Notes: generated by a model from the sequence alone, not told the origin. 64,000 bases of DNA from Methyloceanibacter superfactus (GCF_001723305.1 NZ_LPWF01000023.1:1-64000); one strand, 5' to 3'. Counted from the first letter of the stretch, positions 9,591-18,788 are shown. Program-made: numbers and translations.

Positions 9591-10568
9591 CTATGGCTTG
9601 ACGGCGACGCCCCATGGCAGACGTCCGACGGGAACGGACTTTTCCGCCTTCAGGCTGGCGGTGTCGATCACCGTCATGTCGTTGGTCAGGCCGTTGGCCA
9701 CATAGAGCTTGCTGCCGTCGGGCGACATTTCGAGATGCCAGGGCCGCTGGCCGACAAGAATGTAGTCTTTGACCTTGTATGTGGCCGCGTCGATCACCGC
9801 CACGCGGTTGGCAGGACCCAGGGCAATGAAGACGAGCTTGCCGTCCTTGGCGAATTCCACACCCAACGGCTGAATGAGCTCGGCGGGCACGCCGGGGATG
9901 GCGAAGCCGATCTTCTTCAAGACCTCGAAGCTCTTGGCGTCGATCACCGCGACGGTGCCGCCCACTTCGGCAGAGACCCACACCGTCTTGCCGTCGGGCG
10001 CGAAGGTGGCCTCGCGCGGCCGCGTGTCGACAAGAACATTCGCCAGCAGTTCCAATGAGTTGTTGTCGATGAAATGAGCCATGCTGGTGGTCTCGGACGT
10101 TGCCACAGTGACCTTGGAATCGGGGCTAACGCTCATGCCCTCCGGCTCCAGCCCAACGGAAACCTCACCTACCGTCTCGCCGCTCTTGCGGTCCACGACC
10201 GTGACCAGCGAATCGTCCTCGTTGGCGATATAGAGCCGCTCCCCTTTTGGATCGACGGCCATCAGCTCCGGATCGGGACCCGAGGCGATGCGCCGCGTTA
10301 CTTCGAGCGTGTCCGTATCGATGACGGCGACCTGCTCGTCGTCACCGAGACAGACATAGACCTCCTTGTGGTCGGGCGAGATGATGACGCCGCGCGGGCG
10401 CCGGCCGACCTCGATGGTCTTGACGATCTCCAGCGTATCGCCGTCCACCACGGTGACGGTGTTGTCCCGCTCATTGCTGATGAAAATGCTGACGGCGGAT
10501 GCCGGTATTGCCGGGATCGCGACGGCGGCGGCAAGGGACAGAACGGCGAAGGCATGTTTCATGATCAT
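9591..10568 (-). CDS. Exported YVTN beta-propeller protein, PQQ-catabolism-associated type
   Basis: Signal peptide (MIMKHAFAVLS, cleavage near ASA) followed by about seven repeats of the YVTN type, for example NTVTVVDGDTLEIVKTIEVG, VAVIDTDTLEV and MTVIDTASLKAE. This predicts a seven-bladed periplasmic propeller filling the whole 325-residue protein. It matches the beta-propeller family described as associated with PQQ-dependent catabolism. It lies 15 bp after the ABC binding protein and 76 bp before pqqB in one minus-strand block. Ligand unknown; a role in metal or substrate handling for XoxF is inferred from context only. MKHAF, two codons on, is an alternative start. Confidence 0.88.
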   Translation of the reverse strand: MIMKHAFAVLSLAAAVAIPAIPASAVSIFISNERDNTVTVVDGDTLEIVKTIEVGRRPRGVIISPDHKEVYVCLGDDEQVAVIDTDTLEVTRRIASGPDPELMAVDPKGERLYIANEDDSLVTVVDRKSGETVGEVSVGLEPEGMSVSPDSKVTVATSETTSMAHFIDNNSLELLANVLVDTRPREATFAPDGKTVWVSAEVGGTVAVIDAKSFEVLKKIGFAIPGVPAELIQPLGVEFAKDGKLVFIALGPANRVAVIDAATYKVKDYILVGQRPWHLEMSPDGSKLYVANGLTNDMTVIDTASLKAEKSVPVGRLPWGVAVKP

Positions 10569-10583
10569 GAACTCTCAGTTGTC

Positions 10584-11855
10584 TCAACTGGCTTTGCCGC
10601 CGAAGCGGCATTGACTCTCGGGCTCGTCGAACCCGAGCGTGTCGGTCAGATATTTCGGATGCAGGAACCCCTCTTGCGGTGACATGGAGACCAATGCCTG
10701 CGGACCGATGATGAGGAGCGGCTGACGGAGCTGGTGGTTCCAGGGGCGGAAGGTCAACTGCTGACCCTTGAAGCCAGCGACCTTGAAGTCATCGGACAGG
10801 ATATGCGCGCGGAGGGTGGGGATATCGGTCTCCCGTGTGCGCGTCGCCGCCTCGCCGAAAACACGGACCGCAAGCCACGCCTCGTAATCACGCTCGGTCA
10901 TGATCCGGTGTGCGGCCTCCTCGAAAGCGTTCTGCAATTGCGTGCCGGCATATTGCTCATAGGCCCGGTGCCACGCCGCCGCCTGTAGTCCTTGTGTCCC
11001 CACCACCGGGTCTGCGTCATACGTGCGGAACAGCAGATAGGTGCCGAACGCATCGCCCACATCGGCCGCCCAAACCACGTCATGGGTTGCCGCGCCTTGC
11101 GTCAGCTCGGGCATCTTCGTCTGGATCTGCTGGTGGCCGGAATCCGTCCGGCGATAGCCGGCGTCGAAGTCGAAACGTCGCTCCTCGACCACCTTGCCGC
11201 CAAACCGCTTGGCGGCGCGTTTCACGGCTGCCGCATAACGCGCGTCCTCGTCGGTCTTGCCCTGGACCAGGAACCACCGGCTCCAGCGCTTCCACACGAG
11301 ATATTGCGCCAGGGCATCGGCCCGCATCGCGTAGCTCGGCGAGATGTGGAACACGTTACGGCGGCAATCTTGCTCACGCAGCTCGTCGCGGTCGCTGCGG
11401 ATGTTGAGGATCACCGAGCCGGCGGCCTCGGGCAGGTCGGCCACGGCAAGGAGATCGTCCGGCTCGAGATCGGCGACGATCAGCGCATCGCCGCCTTTCA
11501 GAATCTCCTTGGCCTTAGCGACCACATCGCCCTTTTCCGGCACAATCGCTTCCTCGATGACGAAAGCCTGATCGAGGAAATTGCCGGTCGTGTTGTTGTC
11601 GCGAATGCCGAGCCTCGCCCCGGCTATGCCTTTGTCGCTCAATGGCTTCTCAAGCAGGGACAAGGGCGGCGGCTCTTTATAGGACTTGCCGAGATAGTAG
11701 ATGGTGACGATCTCGGGCGCGGCATCGCCGGTCGCCTTGACCGCATGTGCCGAACCGGCAACGCCGGAGACAATGGCGCTGAGAAGGCCCCAGTTCAGTA
11801 CAAAGGCGGCGAGCCCGAGCCAAATACGGGCCCGCCGGAACGCGTCCATCGTCAT
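10584..11855 (-). CDS. PQQ-associated ABC transporter substrate-binding protein (PedB/LutA-like)
   Basis: Periplasmic type-1 (branched-chain amino acid-like) binding fold, 423 residues, with an N-terminal hydrophobic export segment (LGLAAFVLNWGLLSAIVSG). It matches the binding-protein family found beside PQQ alcohol dehydrogenases. Members in Pseudomonas putida (ped) and Methylorubrum (lut) are linked to growth with lanthanides. Its ATG overlaps the stop of the upstream XoxJ-ankyrin gene (ATGA). The matching permease and ATPase are probably the genes at 35.0-36.6 kb. The C-terminus SQCRFGGKAS holds a lone cysteine. Ligand is inferred, not shown. Confidence 0.82.
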   Translation of the reverse strand: MTMDAFRRARIWLGLAAFVLNWGLLSAIVSGVAGSAHAVKATGDAAPEIVTIYYLGKSYKEPPPLSLLEKPLSDKGIAGARLGIRDNNTTGNFLDQAFVIEEAIVPEKGDVVAKAKEILKGGDALIVADLEPDDLLAVADLPEAAGSVILNIRSDRDELREQDCRRNVFHISPSYAMRADALAQYLVWKRWSRWFLVQGKTDEDARYAAAVKRAAKRFGGKVVEERRFDFDAGYRRTDSGHQQIQTKMPELTQGAATHDVVWAADVGDAFGTYLLFRTYDADPVVGTQGLQAAAWHRAYEQYAGTQLQNAFEEAAHRIMTERDYEAWLAVRVFGEAATRTRETDIPTLRAHILSDDFKVAGFKGQQLTFRPWNHQLRQPLLIIGPQALVSMSPQEGFLHPKYLTDTLGFDEPESQCRFGGKAS

Positions 11856-13708
11856 TGTCCGACGCCAGGCTGCCCGTTGGGTGTGGTCTTCGTCTCGGCC
11901 GCCTGAGGCGATTTTGCCGGTTCGAGCAATTCGAGCTGCTGCACGGCGGCGGCGTTCTGATTAAAGGCGGCGATCTCCAAAGCGGTCTTGCCGTCGCGCG
12001 CCTTGGCCGTGACGTCGGCGCCGGCCTGCACCAGAACGCCGATAACCGGCGGGTTGTCGTGCGCCGCCGCCACCATGAGAGGCGTCACGCCCTTGCTGCT
12101 CTTGGCGTTCACGTCGGCGCCCCTGTCGATCAACATCCTGGCGATCTCAACCGAGCTCGGCCCTTGACTGAGGCTCGCGGCGCGGCCCTCGACTTGGCGC
12201 AGACTGGCGATCAGCATCAGCGGCGTTAGCGCGTCCTCGCCGGACGCCTTGTCGACGGATGCCCCGACGTCAAGCAGACCCTTGGCGGCAAAGAGCTTGC
12301 CCTCGGCCAGGGCAATCGACAGCGGCGTGAAGCCGGGCGCCCCCGCATCGACATCGGCGCCGGCGGCGGCAAGCACCTCGATCGAGGGCACATGATTGCG
12401 GAACGCGGCATGAGCGAGCGGCGTCCAACCGTCGCTGTCTCGCTCATTGACGTCGGCGCCATGAGCGATCAGGAACTCGATCATGCTGGAGTCCCGCTGA
12501 CGCGCCGCGCCGTGCAATGGTGCCAAACCCTGAATGTTGCGCTTGTCGATGTCGGCACCCTTGTCGAGCAAAAGTTCGACGCGGGCCTGGTCGGAGGCCA
12601 ACACCGCGTTGGCAAGCTCCTGGGTTAGATCCGCACCCTCCTCCAGCCAATTCTCGAGCCGCGCGGCCGTGACGATCTGATCGGCGCTCGCTTGATCCTT
12701 GTTGATCTGCGAGCGCTCGGCGGAGAGCGGCTCAAGAAACAGCTGGCGGACCGCCTGTCGGCCGCGCTGGAAGTAGCTGCCGTGAGAAGGGATGTCGCCG
12801 GGCACCACGCATTTGCTGCATGCCACCAGCGGTACGCCATAGTCAGTTAGAACCTGCTTGATCTCATCCTTCGATTGCTCGAGCGCATCGTCCAATCGGT
12901 ATTTCAGCACGGCCTCGGTGTTGCGCATCCCGATGGCAAGATCGAACTCGAGTGGGATCTGATCTTCCATCAGATTGGCCGGCTGAATCGCCAGCTTCTC
13001 GCCTTTCGTGGTCTTTACGAAACCGGCGAAGGGTCCCCAGACAGCGGCCACATCGAGCTTGCCGTCGACCACCTCCTGCACCTGCCGCCACGGCTGCTTC
13101 TCAGGCGAAAGGTCGGCGTCATGGCTGATCACGTGAACACTGACATTGTCACGCACGCCGTGCTTGGCCAGCGCTAGGCGGATGCCGGAATGCTGAAAAG
13201 CGCCGACCCGAAGCTCTTTCAGCCGCGGGTCGTCAAAATCCGTAAAGGTGAGATCGTCTCCCTCACGCGTGGCCAGGACATAGGCGCTGCGATAGATCGG
13301 GACTGTCGTCAACAGGCCTTGATAGTCCGCGGGCATGTCGAGGAGTACATCGCACTCGTCATTGGCGAAGGTTTCGCGCGTGAGTCCCCGCTCGAGATAA
13401 GGGCGCCAGAAATACACCACCTTGGTACTCATGGCCCGGCCCAGAATCTCGATGATCTTGTTCTGGTAGCCCTCACCGTTAGCGCTGGAGAGCGGCATGT
13501 TGCCGGGATCGGCGCAGACCCGCAGTTGCCTCAGCTTCGTGCTGCGCGCGAGCGTCTTGGCGACCGTCTTTTCGGCATGGGTGAGTTGATCGAATCCCTT
13601 GGTGTTGTCGAAAGTCTTCGTGCCGGCGGCGCTTGCGAGCGAGGCACCAAAGCCAAGACTAACGCAGACGACGGTCAGCGATAGCAGACCGGTTACACGG
13701 AATGTCAC
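11852..13708 (-). CDS. MxaJ/XoxJ-like periplasmic binding domain fused to ankyrin repeats
   Basis: Two-part exported protein of 618 residues. Residues about 60-310 are a family-3-like solute-binding fold of the quinoprotein-dehydrogenase-associated (MxaJ/XoxJ) type: LRVCADPGNMPLSS, NDECDVLLDMPADY, TVPIYRSAYVLATREG. A CSKC pair follows, then a linker, then about six ankyrin repeats at residues 367-590 (LLDKGADIDKRNIQGLAPLH, HGADVNERDSDGWTPLAHAA and others). The GTG at 13708 is preferred because it follows an AGGGAG and begins a clean signal peptide (MTFRVTGLLSL); a GTG at 13747 is the longer option. It sits right after xoxF, where xoxJ is expected. XoxJ/MxaJ is thought to help activate the dehydrogenase; the ankyrin half suggests an added protein-docking role. 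Confidence 0.87.
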   Translation of the reverse strand: MTFRVTGLLSLTVVCVSLGFGASLASAAGTKTFDNTKGFDQLTHAEKTVAKTLARSTKLRQLRVCADPGNMPLSSANGEGYQNKIIEILGRAMSTKVVYFWRPYLERGLTRETFANDECDVLLDMPADYQGLLTTVPIYRSAYVLATREGDDLTFTDFDDPRLKELRVGAFQHSGIRLALAKHGVRDNVSVHVISHDADLSPEKQPWRQVQEVVDGKLDVAAVWGPFAGFVKTTKGEKLAIQPANLMEDQIPLEFDLAIGMRNTEAVLKYRLDDALEQSKDEIKQVLTDYGVPLVACSKCVVPGDIPSHGSYFQRGRQAVRQLFLEPLSAERSQINKDQASADQIVTAARLENWLEEGADLTQELANAVLASDQARVELLLDKGADIDKRNIQGLAPLHGAARQRDSSMIEFLIAHGADVNERDSDGWTPLAHAAFRNHVPSIEVLAAAGADVDAGAPGFTPLSIALAEGKLFAAKGLLDVGASVDKASGEDALTPLMLIASLRQVEGRAASLSQGPSSVEIARMLIDRGADVNAKSSKGVTPLMVAAAHDNPPVIGVLVQAGADVTAKARDGKTALEIAAFNQNAAAVQQLELLEPAKSPQAAETKTTPNGQPGVGQ

Positions 13709-13793
13709 GTCACCGAACTCCCTAGGTTTTTCTTGTTTGGGCCGCACCAGAGATCTTCGTGGCGGGCAATTGCCTCCTGGAATCGGACGACGC

Positions 13794-13815
13794 CAGGTGC
13801 GAATTCTCGCACCTG
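13794..13815 (-). other. Stem-loop between xoxF and the XoxJ-ankyrin gene
   Basis: Perfect 9-bp inverted repeat (CAGGTGCGA, loop ATTC, TCGCACCTG) 22 bp after the xoxF stop. There is no T-run after it in the transcription direction, so it is more likely an mRNA-stabilising or partial attenuation hairpin, which would give more xoxF than downstream message. Confidence 0.55.
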
Positions 13816-13836
13816 ACGCCGTTGGACTAGGGAGAA

Positions 13837-15767
13837 CTAGTCTTCGGAGACCCTGAACGTGTAGACGTTGGCACCCTGCGGGATCAGGTTGAGCCCCGCG
13901 GCCTTGGCCATAGCGGTGGCGCCGATGGCACCGAACTTGTCGTTCAGGTCCAGACCGGCGGTCACCGGCAGGCCGATCCAGCCACCGATGCCTGAGTGCA
14001 CCGACACATACTGCTTGCCGCCCACCTTGTAGGTGATCGGGTTGCCGATGATGCCGGAGCCCAGCTTACGGCTCCACAGGATCTTGCCGGAGTTGCGATC
14101 TACGGCGCGGAAGTCGCCATTGAGGCTGCCGTAGAACACCAACCCGCCAGCGGTGACCATGCCCCCGCCCCAATTCGGGTACGGGTCCGGAATTTCCCAT
14201 GCGGTCTTGCCGGTAAGAACATCGAACTTCTTGAACTTGCCGGTGATGCCTGGCTTCTCAGGATACATGTACACGTTGGCGAACACATAGACCGTGCCCT
14301 GTTGCGTGTGCGAGCGTTCCTGCGGTTCGTCCTCCATGCACCAGTTGTTGGTGGGGCAATAGAACATGTTCGGCTCGCCGGGATCGACAGCGCAGGGCTG
14401 CTGATCCTTGCCGCCCATGGCCGACGGACAAGCCGATGTGTTCACGCCGATGTCGAAGGGCGAATGCGCCTTGACCTTGATGGGACGGCCGGTCTTGAGG
14501 TCGACCTTCTCGGCCCAGTCCACGGTCACGAACTTGTTGGCCCGCAGCAGCGTGCCATCCTCGCGATTGAGAACATAGGCAAAGCCATTCCGGTCAAAAT
14601 GCGTGAGCGCTTTGACCGTCTTGCCGTCGATCTCCATGTCCGTGAGGATATTCTCGTTGACCCCGTCATAGTCCCACTGGTCGAAGGGCGTCATCTGATA
14701 GGCCCAAACGACCTCGCCGGTGTCAACCTTGCGGGCGAAGATCGTCATCGACCATTTGTTGTCGAACGGGCCGGAGCCTAGCTTTTCATCATACTCGTTA
14801 CACTTCTCGTGCGTATGGTCGTCGCCCGTTAGCCCGCAACGAAGACCCGGGCTCCAATGACCGGGATTGCCGGTCGAAGCATAGATCATCCTCAGTTCGG
14901 GATCGTAGCTGAACCAGGCCCAAGGAGAACCGCCACCGATCTTCCACTCGTCCTTCGGATAGGTCTTGATGCCGAGATCCTGACCGTAGGTACCGTAATG
15001 GGGATTGGCCTTGTTGGACTCGGGCGTCAGGCAGACATCCTTGTCGGAGCCGGTCGAGTGACAGGTCCAGACGAGTTTGCCGGTTTCGATATCGTAGGCG
15101 TCCAAGCGGCCCCGCGCGGCGAACTCGTCACCACCAAGCCCGCGATCACCAGATTGTCGGCGATCATGGCCGGCCCGGTATGGGTCTCGCCTTTCTCCGG
15201 ATACGCATGCTTGACGACCCAGAGTTCCTTGCCGGTCTGGGCGTCGAGCGCGATGACGAAGCCATCAAGCGTATGCATGATGACTTTGCCCTTGGCATAG
15301 TTCAGGCCGCGATTGACGGTGTCGCAGCAGGCGCGAGGGATAGCCGACTCGTCACGGTCGGTCTGCTTTACGTAGTTCCAGACCTCTTTCGGATTGTCCG
15401 GATCGCTAAGGTCCAAGGCCTGGACCCAATTGCACAAAGCCATACTGGGGCAACCACTGACGAAGAACATCATCGGCTTGCCGCCAACGTCATCGATGAC
15501 GATGGGTTGACCCTCTTGGCCGCGCAGCGAGTTCATCGACTGCGACCAGATCATCTCCAGCTTATTGACGTTGCCGGTGTTGATGTCCTTCAGCGGGCTG
15601 AAGCGCGTGAGCAGATTGTCACGCCCCGGCGCGGGCCACTGGTTGGGGTCTTGCGCCCGTTTGTCGATCTCGGCCGAGGCGGACTCATCCGCCATGACCG
15701 GTCCCGACAACATTAATAGAGCGGCGAAAACGCCGCCCGCAAGCAATGCATACTTTTGGAACCTCAT
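13837..15767 (-). CDS. xoxF: Lanthanide-dependent PQQ methanol dehydrogenase XoxF (one frameshift)
   Basis: Periplasmic quinoprotein that oxidises methanol using PQQ and a lanthanide. A signal peptide (MRFQKYALLAGG, cleavage near VMA) is preceded by GGAGGAG seven bases upstream of the ATG. The adjacent-cysteine disulfide typical of the family is in ACCDTVNRG at about 15324-15329. The catalytic region reads QWDYDGVNEN (about 14665-14676). The second Asp (DYD rather than DYA) is the marker that separates XoxF from calcium-type MxaF. A single base is missing near 15134, where LVIAGLGGDEFAARG is expected. Restoring it gives 643 residues, slightly long for XoxF because of insertions such as CPSMALCNW. 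No xoxG cytochrome is adjacent. Confidence 0.93.
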
Positions 15768-16142
15768 CGTTCGCTCCTCCCGAAGGACTGCAAGTGAATG
15801 CCTGTTTGGCTTGACCGCTATTGGCGCCAACGGCACGGATTCTGAGGAGGAGTTCCATCGAAGCCGGCAAATCGTACTAACGCGCTTCGTGGCTTGTTGG
15901 TGCCGAGACACCGATGAACCACCCTCCACGAGGCCCTGAAGCGGAACTCGATGCATGGGAAGCTAGCTCATGGATTGTTGGAACTGTTACCAAAGCTCGG
16001 TGGGAAGTGGTTGCCGCTCTCGCATAGAGGCTAATCAAGCGCGAGGGAGATCGCTTTCCGCTATCGGTACCGTCAAACGGTAAGATCTATTGCAACCGAT
16101 TTGCGTCAGCCATCACGCGCGGTGCGGGATTCTGCACGGTCG
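15768..16142. promoter_or_regulatory. 375-bp region upstream of xoxF
   Basis: Gap between the xoxF start and the end of the LuxR-type regulator gene, both on the minus strand. It must hold the xoxF leader and probably its promoter. The only clear structure is the inverted repeat listed separately at 16068-16082. No convincing -35/-10 pair could be chosen by eye. Confidence 0.5.
16068..16082. promoter_or_regulatory. Inverted repeat upstream of xoxF, possible regulator site
   Basis: Perfect dyad TACCGT-CAA-ACGGTA about 300 bp upstream of the xoxF start. NarL/LuxR-family regulators often bind short inverted repeats, and such a regulator is encoded next door. The link is inferred from position only. 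Confidence 0.35.
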
Positions 16143-16838
16143 TCAAGACTCGTCGCGCGCGTCCTCCCGCCGCCGATCTTTGATCGCGGCCTCGAGCCTA
16201 GCCGTATCCGGCAGGTGTTGGAGGGCAATACGCATCAATTCCGGACGCGTCCGCGCGCCAAGCTTGGCTTTGAGCTGAGTGCAGATATTGGCAACCGTCT
16301 TGTAGCTCACCCGCAGTTCCTCGGCGATTTCGCCATAGGGCTTGCCTTCGGCCACCAAGGCGAGAGTTTGCAGCTCGCGGGGTGTCAGGCGGTCGAGCTT
16401 GTTCTTGTTGTCCCTAATGCGATTGAAGACCACGTCCGAAGCCAAGTCGTGACTGAGATAGGGTTTGCCATCGCGCACCTTCTCAAATGCCAGGACGAAC
16501 TCCTCGGGCGGCGCGTCTTTGAGAACATAACCGCTGGCGCCGAGCTCGAGCGCACGGCTTACGACGACCGGATCGCGATGCATCGTCAACACCAGCACCG
16601 GGGTCTCCGTATCGATCCGCCGCAAGCGTCGCACAAAGGACAGACCGTTCAGCGCACCCGCCTGCATCGCCAGATCAACCACGATCACGTCTGGCTTACG
16701 CCGGCGGTAAAGTCGAAATCCTTCGGACGCACTCTGCGCTTGGTCGACATCGTCGGCGCCGGCGCTTTCCAGCAGCTTCTTGCAGCCCTGTAGGACGATA
16801 GGGTGGTCGTCGATGAGAAGAACATGCGTCACGGCCAT
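16143..16838 (-). CDS. LuxR/NarL-family response regulator (MoxX-like)
   Basis: Receiver domain at residues 1-120 (LLIDDHPIVL acidic pocket, phospho-acceptor Asp in VIVVDLAMQ, Lys in YVLKDAPP). A C-terminal LuxR helix-turn-helix follows (LTPRELQTLALVAEGKPYGEIAEELRVS, split around KTVANICTQLKAKLG). It is 231 residues and starts 6 bp after the kinase gene, forming a two-component pair. Size, order and position just upstream of a methanol dehydrogenase gene match the moxYX/mxaYX system of Paracoccus-type methylotrophs, so control of xoxF is likely but inferred. Confidence 0.85.
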   Translation of the reverse strand: MAVTHVLLIDDHPIVLQGCKKLLESAGADDVDQAQSASEGFRLYRRRKPDVIVVDLAMQAGALNGLSFVRRLRRIDTETPVLVLTMHRDPVVVSRALELGASGYVLKDAPPEEFVLAFEKVRDGKPYLSHDLASDVVFNRIRDNKNKLDRLTPRELQTLALVAEGKPYGEIAEELRVSYKTVANICTQLKAKLGARTRPELMRIALQHLPDTARLEAAIKDRRREDARDES

Positions 16839-16844
16839 TGCCCC

Positions 16845-18314
16845 CTAGCTCAGAGCCAGCGCACGCTGCGCCGTGGCGCGCTTGATCGGAATGTCGATGC
16901 GGATCGTGGTGCCCTTGGCCGGCGGGTTCCTGAATGTGTATGAGCCGCCAAGCGCGCGCACCCGCTCGGCCATCGTAGCGAGCGTCAGGTCCTGCGGCTT
17001 CGATACGCGAAACCCTTCGCCGTCGCAGCGCAGCGTCAGGCGCAGGATCTGCCGGCTCTCCTTGCGCGCCCCACGGCCGGCGAGCCGCCGCTCCGAGACA
17101 TCGAGATAGACGGTCTGCGCCTTCCCCGTGCGAATGGTCGCGGTGATTCCCTCTTGAATGCAGCGATAAAGCGTGAGGTCGACGCCCTCCCCGTAGGAAC
17201 TCGCAAGCTCGCCGATGGTCGCCAATATCTGCGTGTCGGGATGGTTGCGTTGCAGCCCGCTAACGAGCTCGTTGATGAGCTGGGCGAGCTGCACCTGACC
17301 GAGCGGCCCTGGCCGAAGCTGCTTCAGAATTGTCCGGTTCATCGTCTTCAGCCGCTCCGCGTTTCCCAGGATCTCTCCGACATGCTCGCCAATCTCGGTG
17401 CTGTGCGTTTCATCCAATTGGTTGGCGAAGCTCCGGATCGACGATGCGTTGGCTGACAAGCCGAACAAGCAGGCGCCGGCTTCGTCATGGAGCTCGTGGG
17501 CGATTTCGCGCCGGACCTTTTCCTGCGTGGTAATGAGCTGGCGATAGAGCTGGCTGTTCTCCTCCCGCGCTCCGTCGAGACTATGGGCCAGCGCGTTGAA
17601 GCGATCGGTGATCAGCGCAATCTCGCGCACCCTGGACGGTTTGAGCCGCGTGGCGTAGCGGCCGCCTTTTAGGCTTTGCATCCCGCGTGCGAGGCTCGCC
17701 AGCGGATCGAGAACCCGCCCGAGTACGATGTAAAGGATGACGACGATCAGCGCGTCGAGGGTGATCCAGATAATGGCAAGCGACGAGAAATCCCGCCAAG
17801 CCTCGGCGATCTCATCGGCGGGCTCGCCGATAATGATCACGGGATCGGCCCGGCTTGCCGATACGACCCTGATGGACCGGCCGGAGAGTGTCGGGCCAAC
17901 CAGGGCGGCAAACCATTTAGGCGCCCAACGAGACTCATACTCCTCGCCGGAGCTGGACCGCGGCGACAGCATTGTGAGTTTGCCATCGGCCATAAGCAGG
18001 ATGCGCACGTGGCGCAGACTCCTGAGCTCTTGGGGCAGCCGTTCGGACAACCACTCCATGCGGCCCTGGCTCGCAAGGTCGCGAATGGTGGTGGTGGCGA
18101 AATGTTGCGCGACCTCGAGGGAAGCCTCGATCTCAACACGCGTGGCGGAGCGCGTATTGAGAATCCAAACCGCCCCGGCCGTGGCGGCGGCCAGGAGATT
18201 CACGGCCCCGATGATCACAAGGAGCTGAGTCCGAACCGAGCGACCCTGCCAAAGGGTTATCGGACTGAGCATCCTGACGATCTGCCAGGCGCGGCTTTTC
18301 CCTGCTTTGAGCAT
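16845..18314 (-). CDS. Membrane sensor histidine kinase (MoxY-like, NarX-type)
   Basis: 489 residues with two transmembrane helices (about 30-50 and 175-200) flanking a periplasmic sensor region, a HAMP-like linker, and a HisKA_3 dimerisation box (RREIAHELHDEAGACLFG). The ATPase part is degenerate: where NarX-type kinases have an N-box like QEALTN..RHA this protein has CIQEGITATIRTGKA, and the DNG.G loop reads CDGEGF. It may be a weak kinase or mainly a phosphatase. It pairs with the regulator 6 bp downstream. The DUF-like sensor region gives no hint of the signal. Confidence 0.82.
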   Translation of the reverse strand: MLKAGKSRAWQIVRMLSPITLWQGRSVRTQLLVIIGAVNLLAAATAGAVWILNTRSATRVEIEASLEVAQHFATTTIRDLASQGRMEWLSERLPQELRSLRHVRILLMADGKLTMLSPRSSSGEEYESRWAPKWFAALVGPTLSGRSIRVVSASRADPVIIIGEPADEIAEAWRDFSSLAIIWITLDALIVVILYIVLGRVLDPLASLARGMQSLKGGRYATRLKPSRVREIALITDRFNALAHSLDGAREENSQLYRQLITTQEKVRREIAHELHDEAGACLFGLSANASSIRSFANQLDETHSTEIGEHVGEILGNAERLKTMNRTILKQLRPGPLGQVQLAQLINELVSGLQRNHPDTQILATIGELASSYGEGVDLTLYRCIQEGITATIRTGKAQTVYLDVSERRLAGRGARKESRQILRLTLRCDGEGFRVSKPQDLTLATMAERVRALGGSYTFRNPPAKGTTIRIDIPIKRATAQRALALS

Positions 18315-18434
18315 GCGTTTGGGCTCTTGCGTGGTGGGGATAGTAGGTAGCCCAGTTAGGAAACTTGGGCAAACCGCCGGGGGAGCCTTCAGCCCCTGAA
18401 ATATCCTTCAGCGGCTCATTCCGGCCAAAGCAAA

Positions 18435-18460
18435 GGGGGTGCAAGCGATGCTGCACCCCC
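18435..18460 (-). terminator. Rho-independent terminator after the small PepSY-like gene
   Basis: 9-bp perfect stem (GGGGGTGCA / TGCACCCCC, 8-nt loop), followed on the minus strand by TTTGCTTT. It lies between the end of the 84-residue gene at 18534 and the kinase start at 18314, so it should end that short transcript. Confidence 0.7.
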
Positions 18461-18533
18461 TTGGCCGAACCGGATCATGCTTGCACAAAGGATCTTGACG
18501 CCCCCGTAGCAAGCGTATCGCAACGGTGTTCGC

Positions 18534-18788
18534 CTAGTCTTTGGTGATCACGAAGACTTTGAAGTCTTTGTCGAGACGGAAGTCGTACTGGCCGGACTTG
18601 CACTTCACGTCCTCGGCCTCATACACGCCCGTACCCTCGGACTCCTTCTCGTACTCGCCGCCTTCGCAACCCCATTCGGCGACGGCGGCCTTGATCTTGG
18701 CGGCCTCGTCGGCGCTCGGATCGTCGTCCGCAATCGCAGGAACGGCAGCGAATGCCAAAGCAACAGCAGCAATTGATAGCCTATTCAT
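18534..18788 (-). CDS. Small exported acidic PepSY-like protein
   Basis: 84 residues with a signal peptide (MNRLSIAAVALAFAAVPAIA) and a strong AAAGGAGG ribosome site before the ATG; a longer upstream reading adds unrelated sequence and is rejected. The mature part is acidic and holds two cysteines that bracket an acidic stretch (WGCEGGEYEKESEGTG, then EAEDVKCKSGQYDFRLDKDF). The fold resembles small single-copy PepSY domain proteins of alphaproteobacteria. It sits between the MoxYX-like genes and a TonB-dependent receptor and has its own terminator. Function unknown; metal binding is a guess. Confidence 0.75.
   Translation of the reverse strand: MNRLSIAAVALAFAAVPAIADDDPSADEAAKIKAAVAEWGCEGGEYEKESEGTGVYEAEDVKCKSGQYDFRLDKDFKVFVITKD

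Noticed and set aside
18534..18788. Lanmodulin
   Set aside because: The small secreted protein near the receptors has no EF-hand loops (DxDxDG); no lanmodulin-like gene was seen elsewhere in the window.
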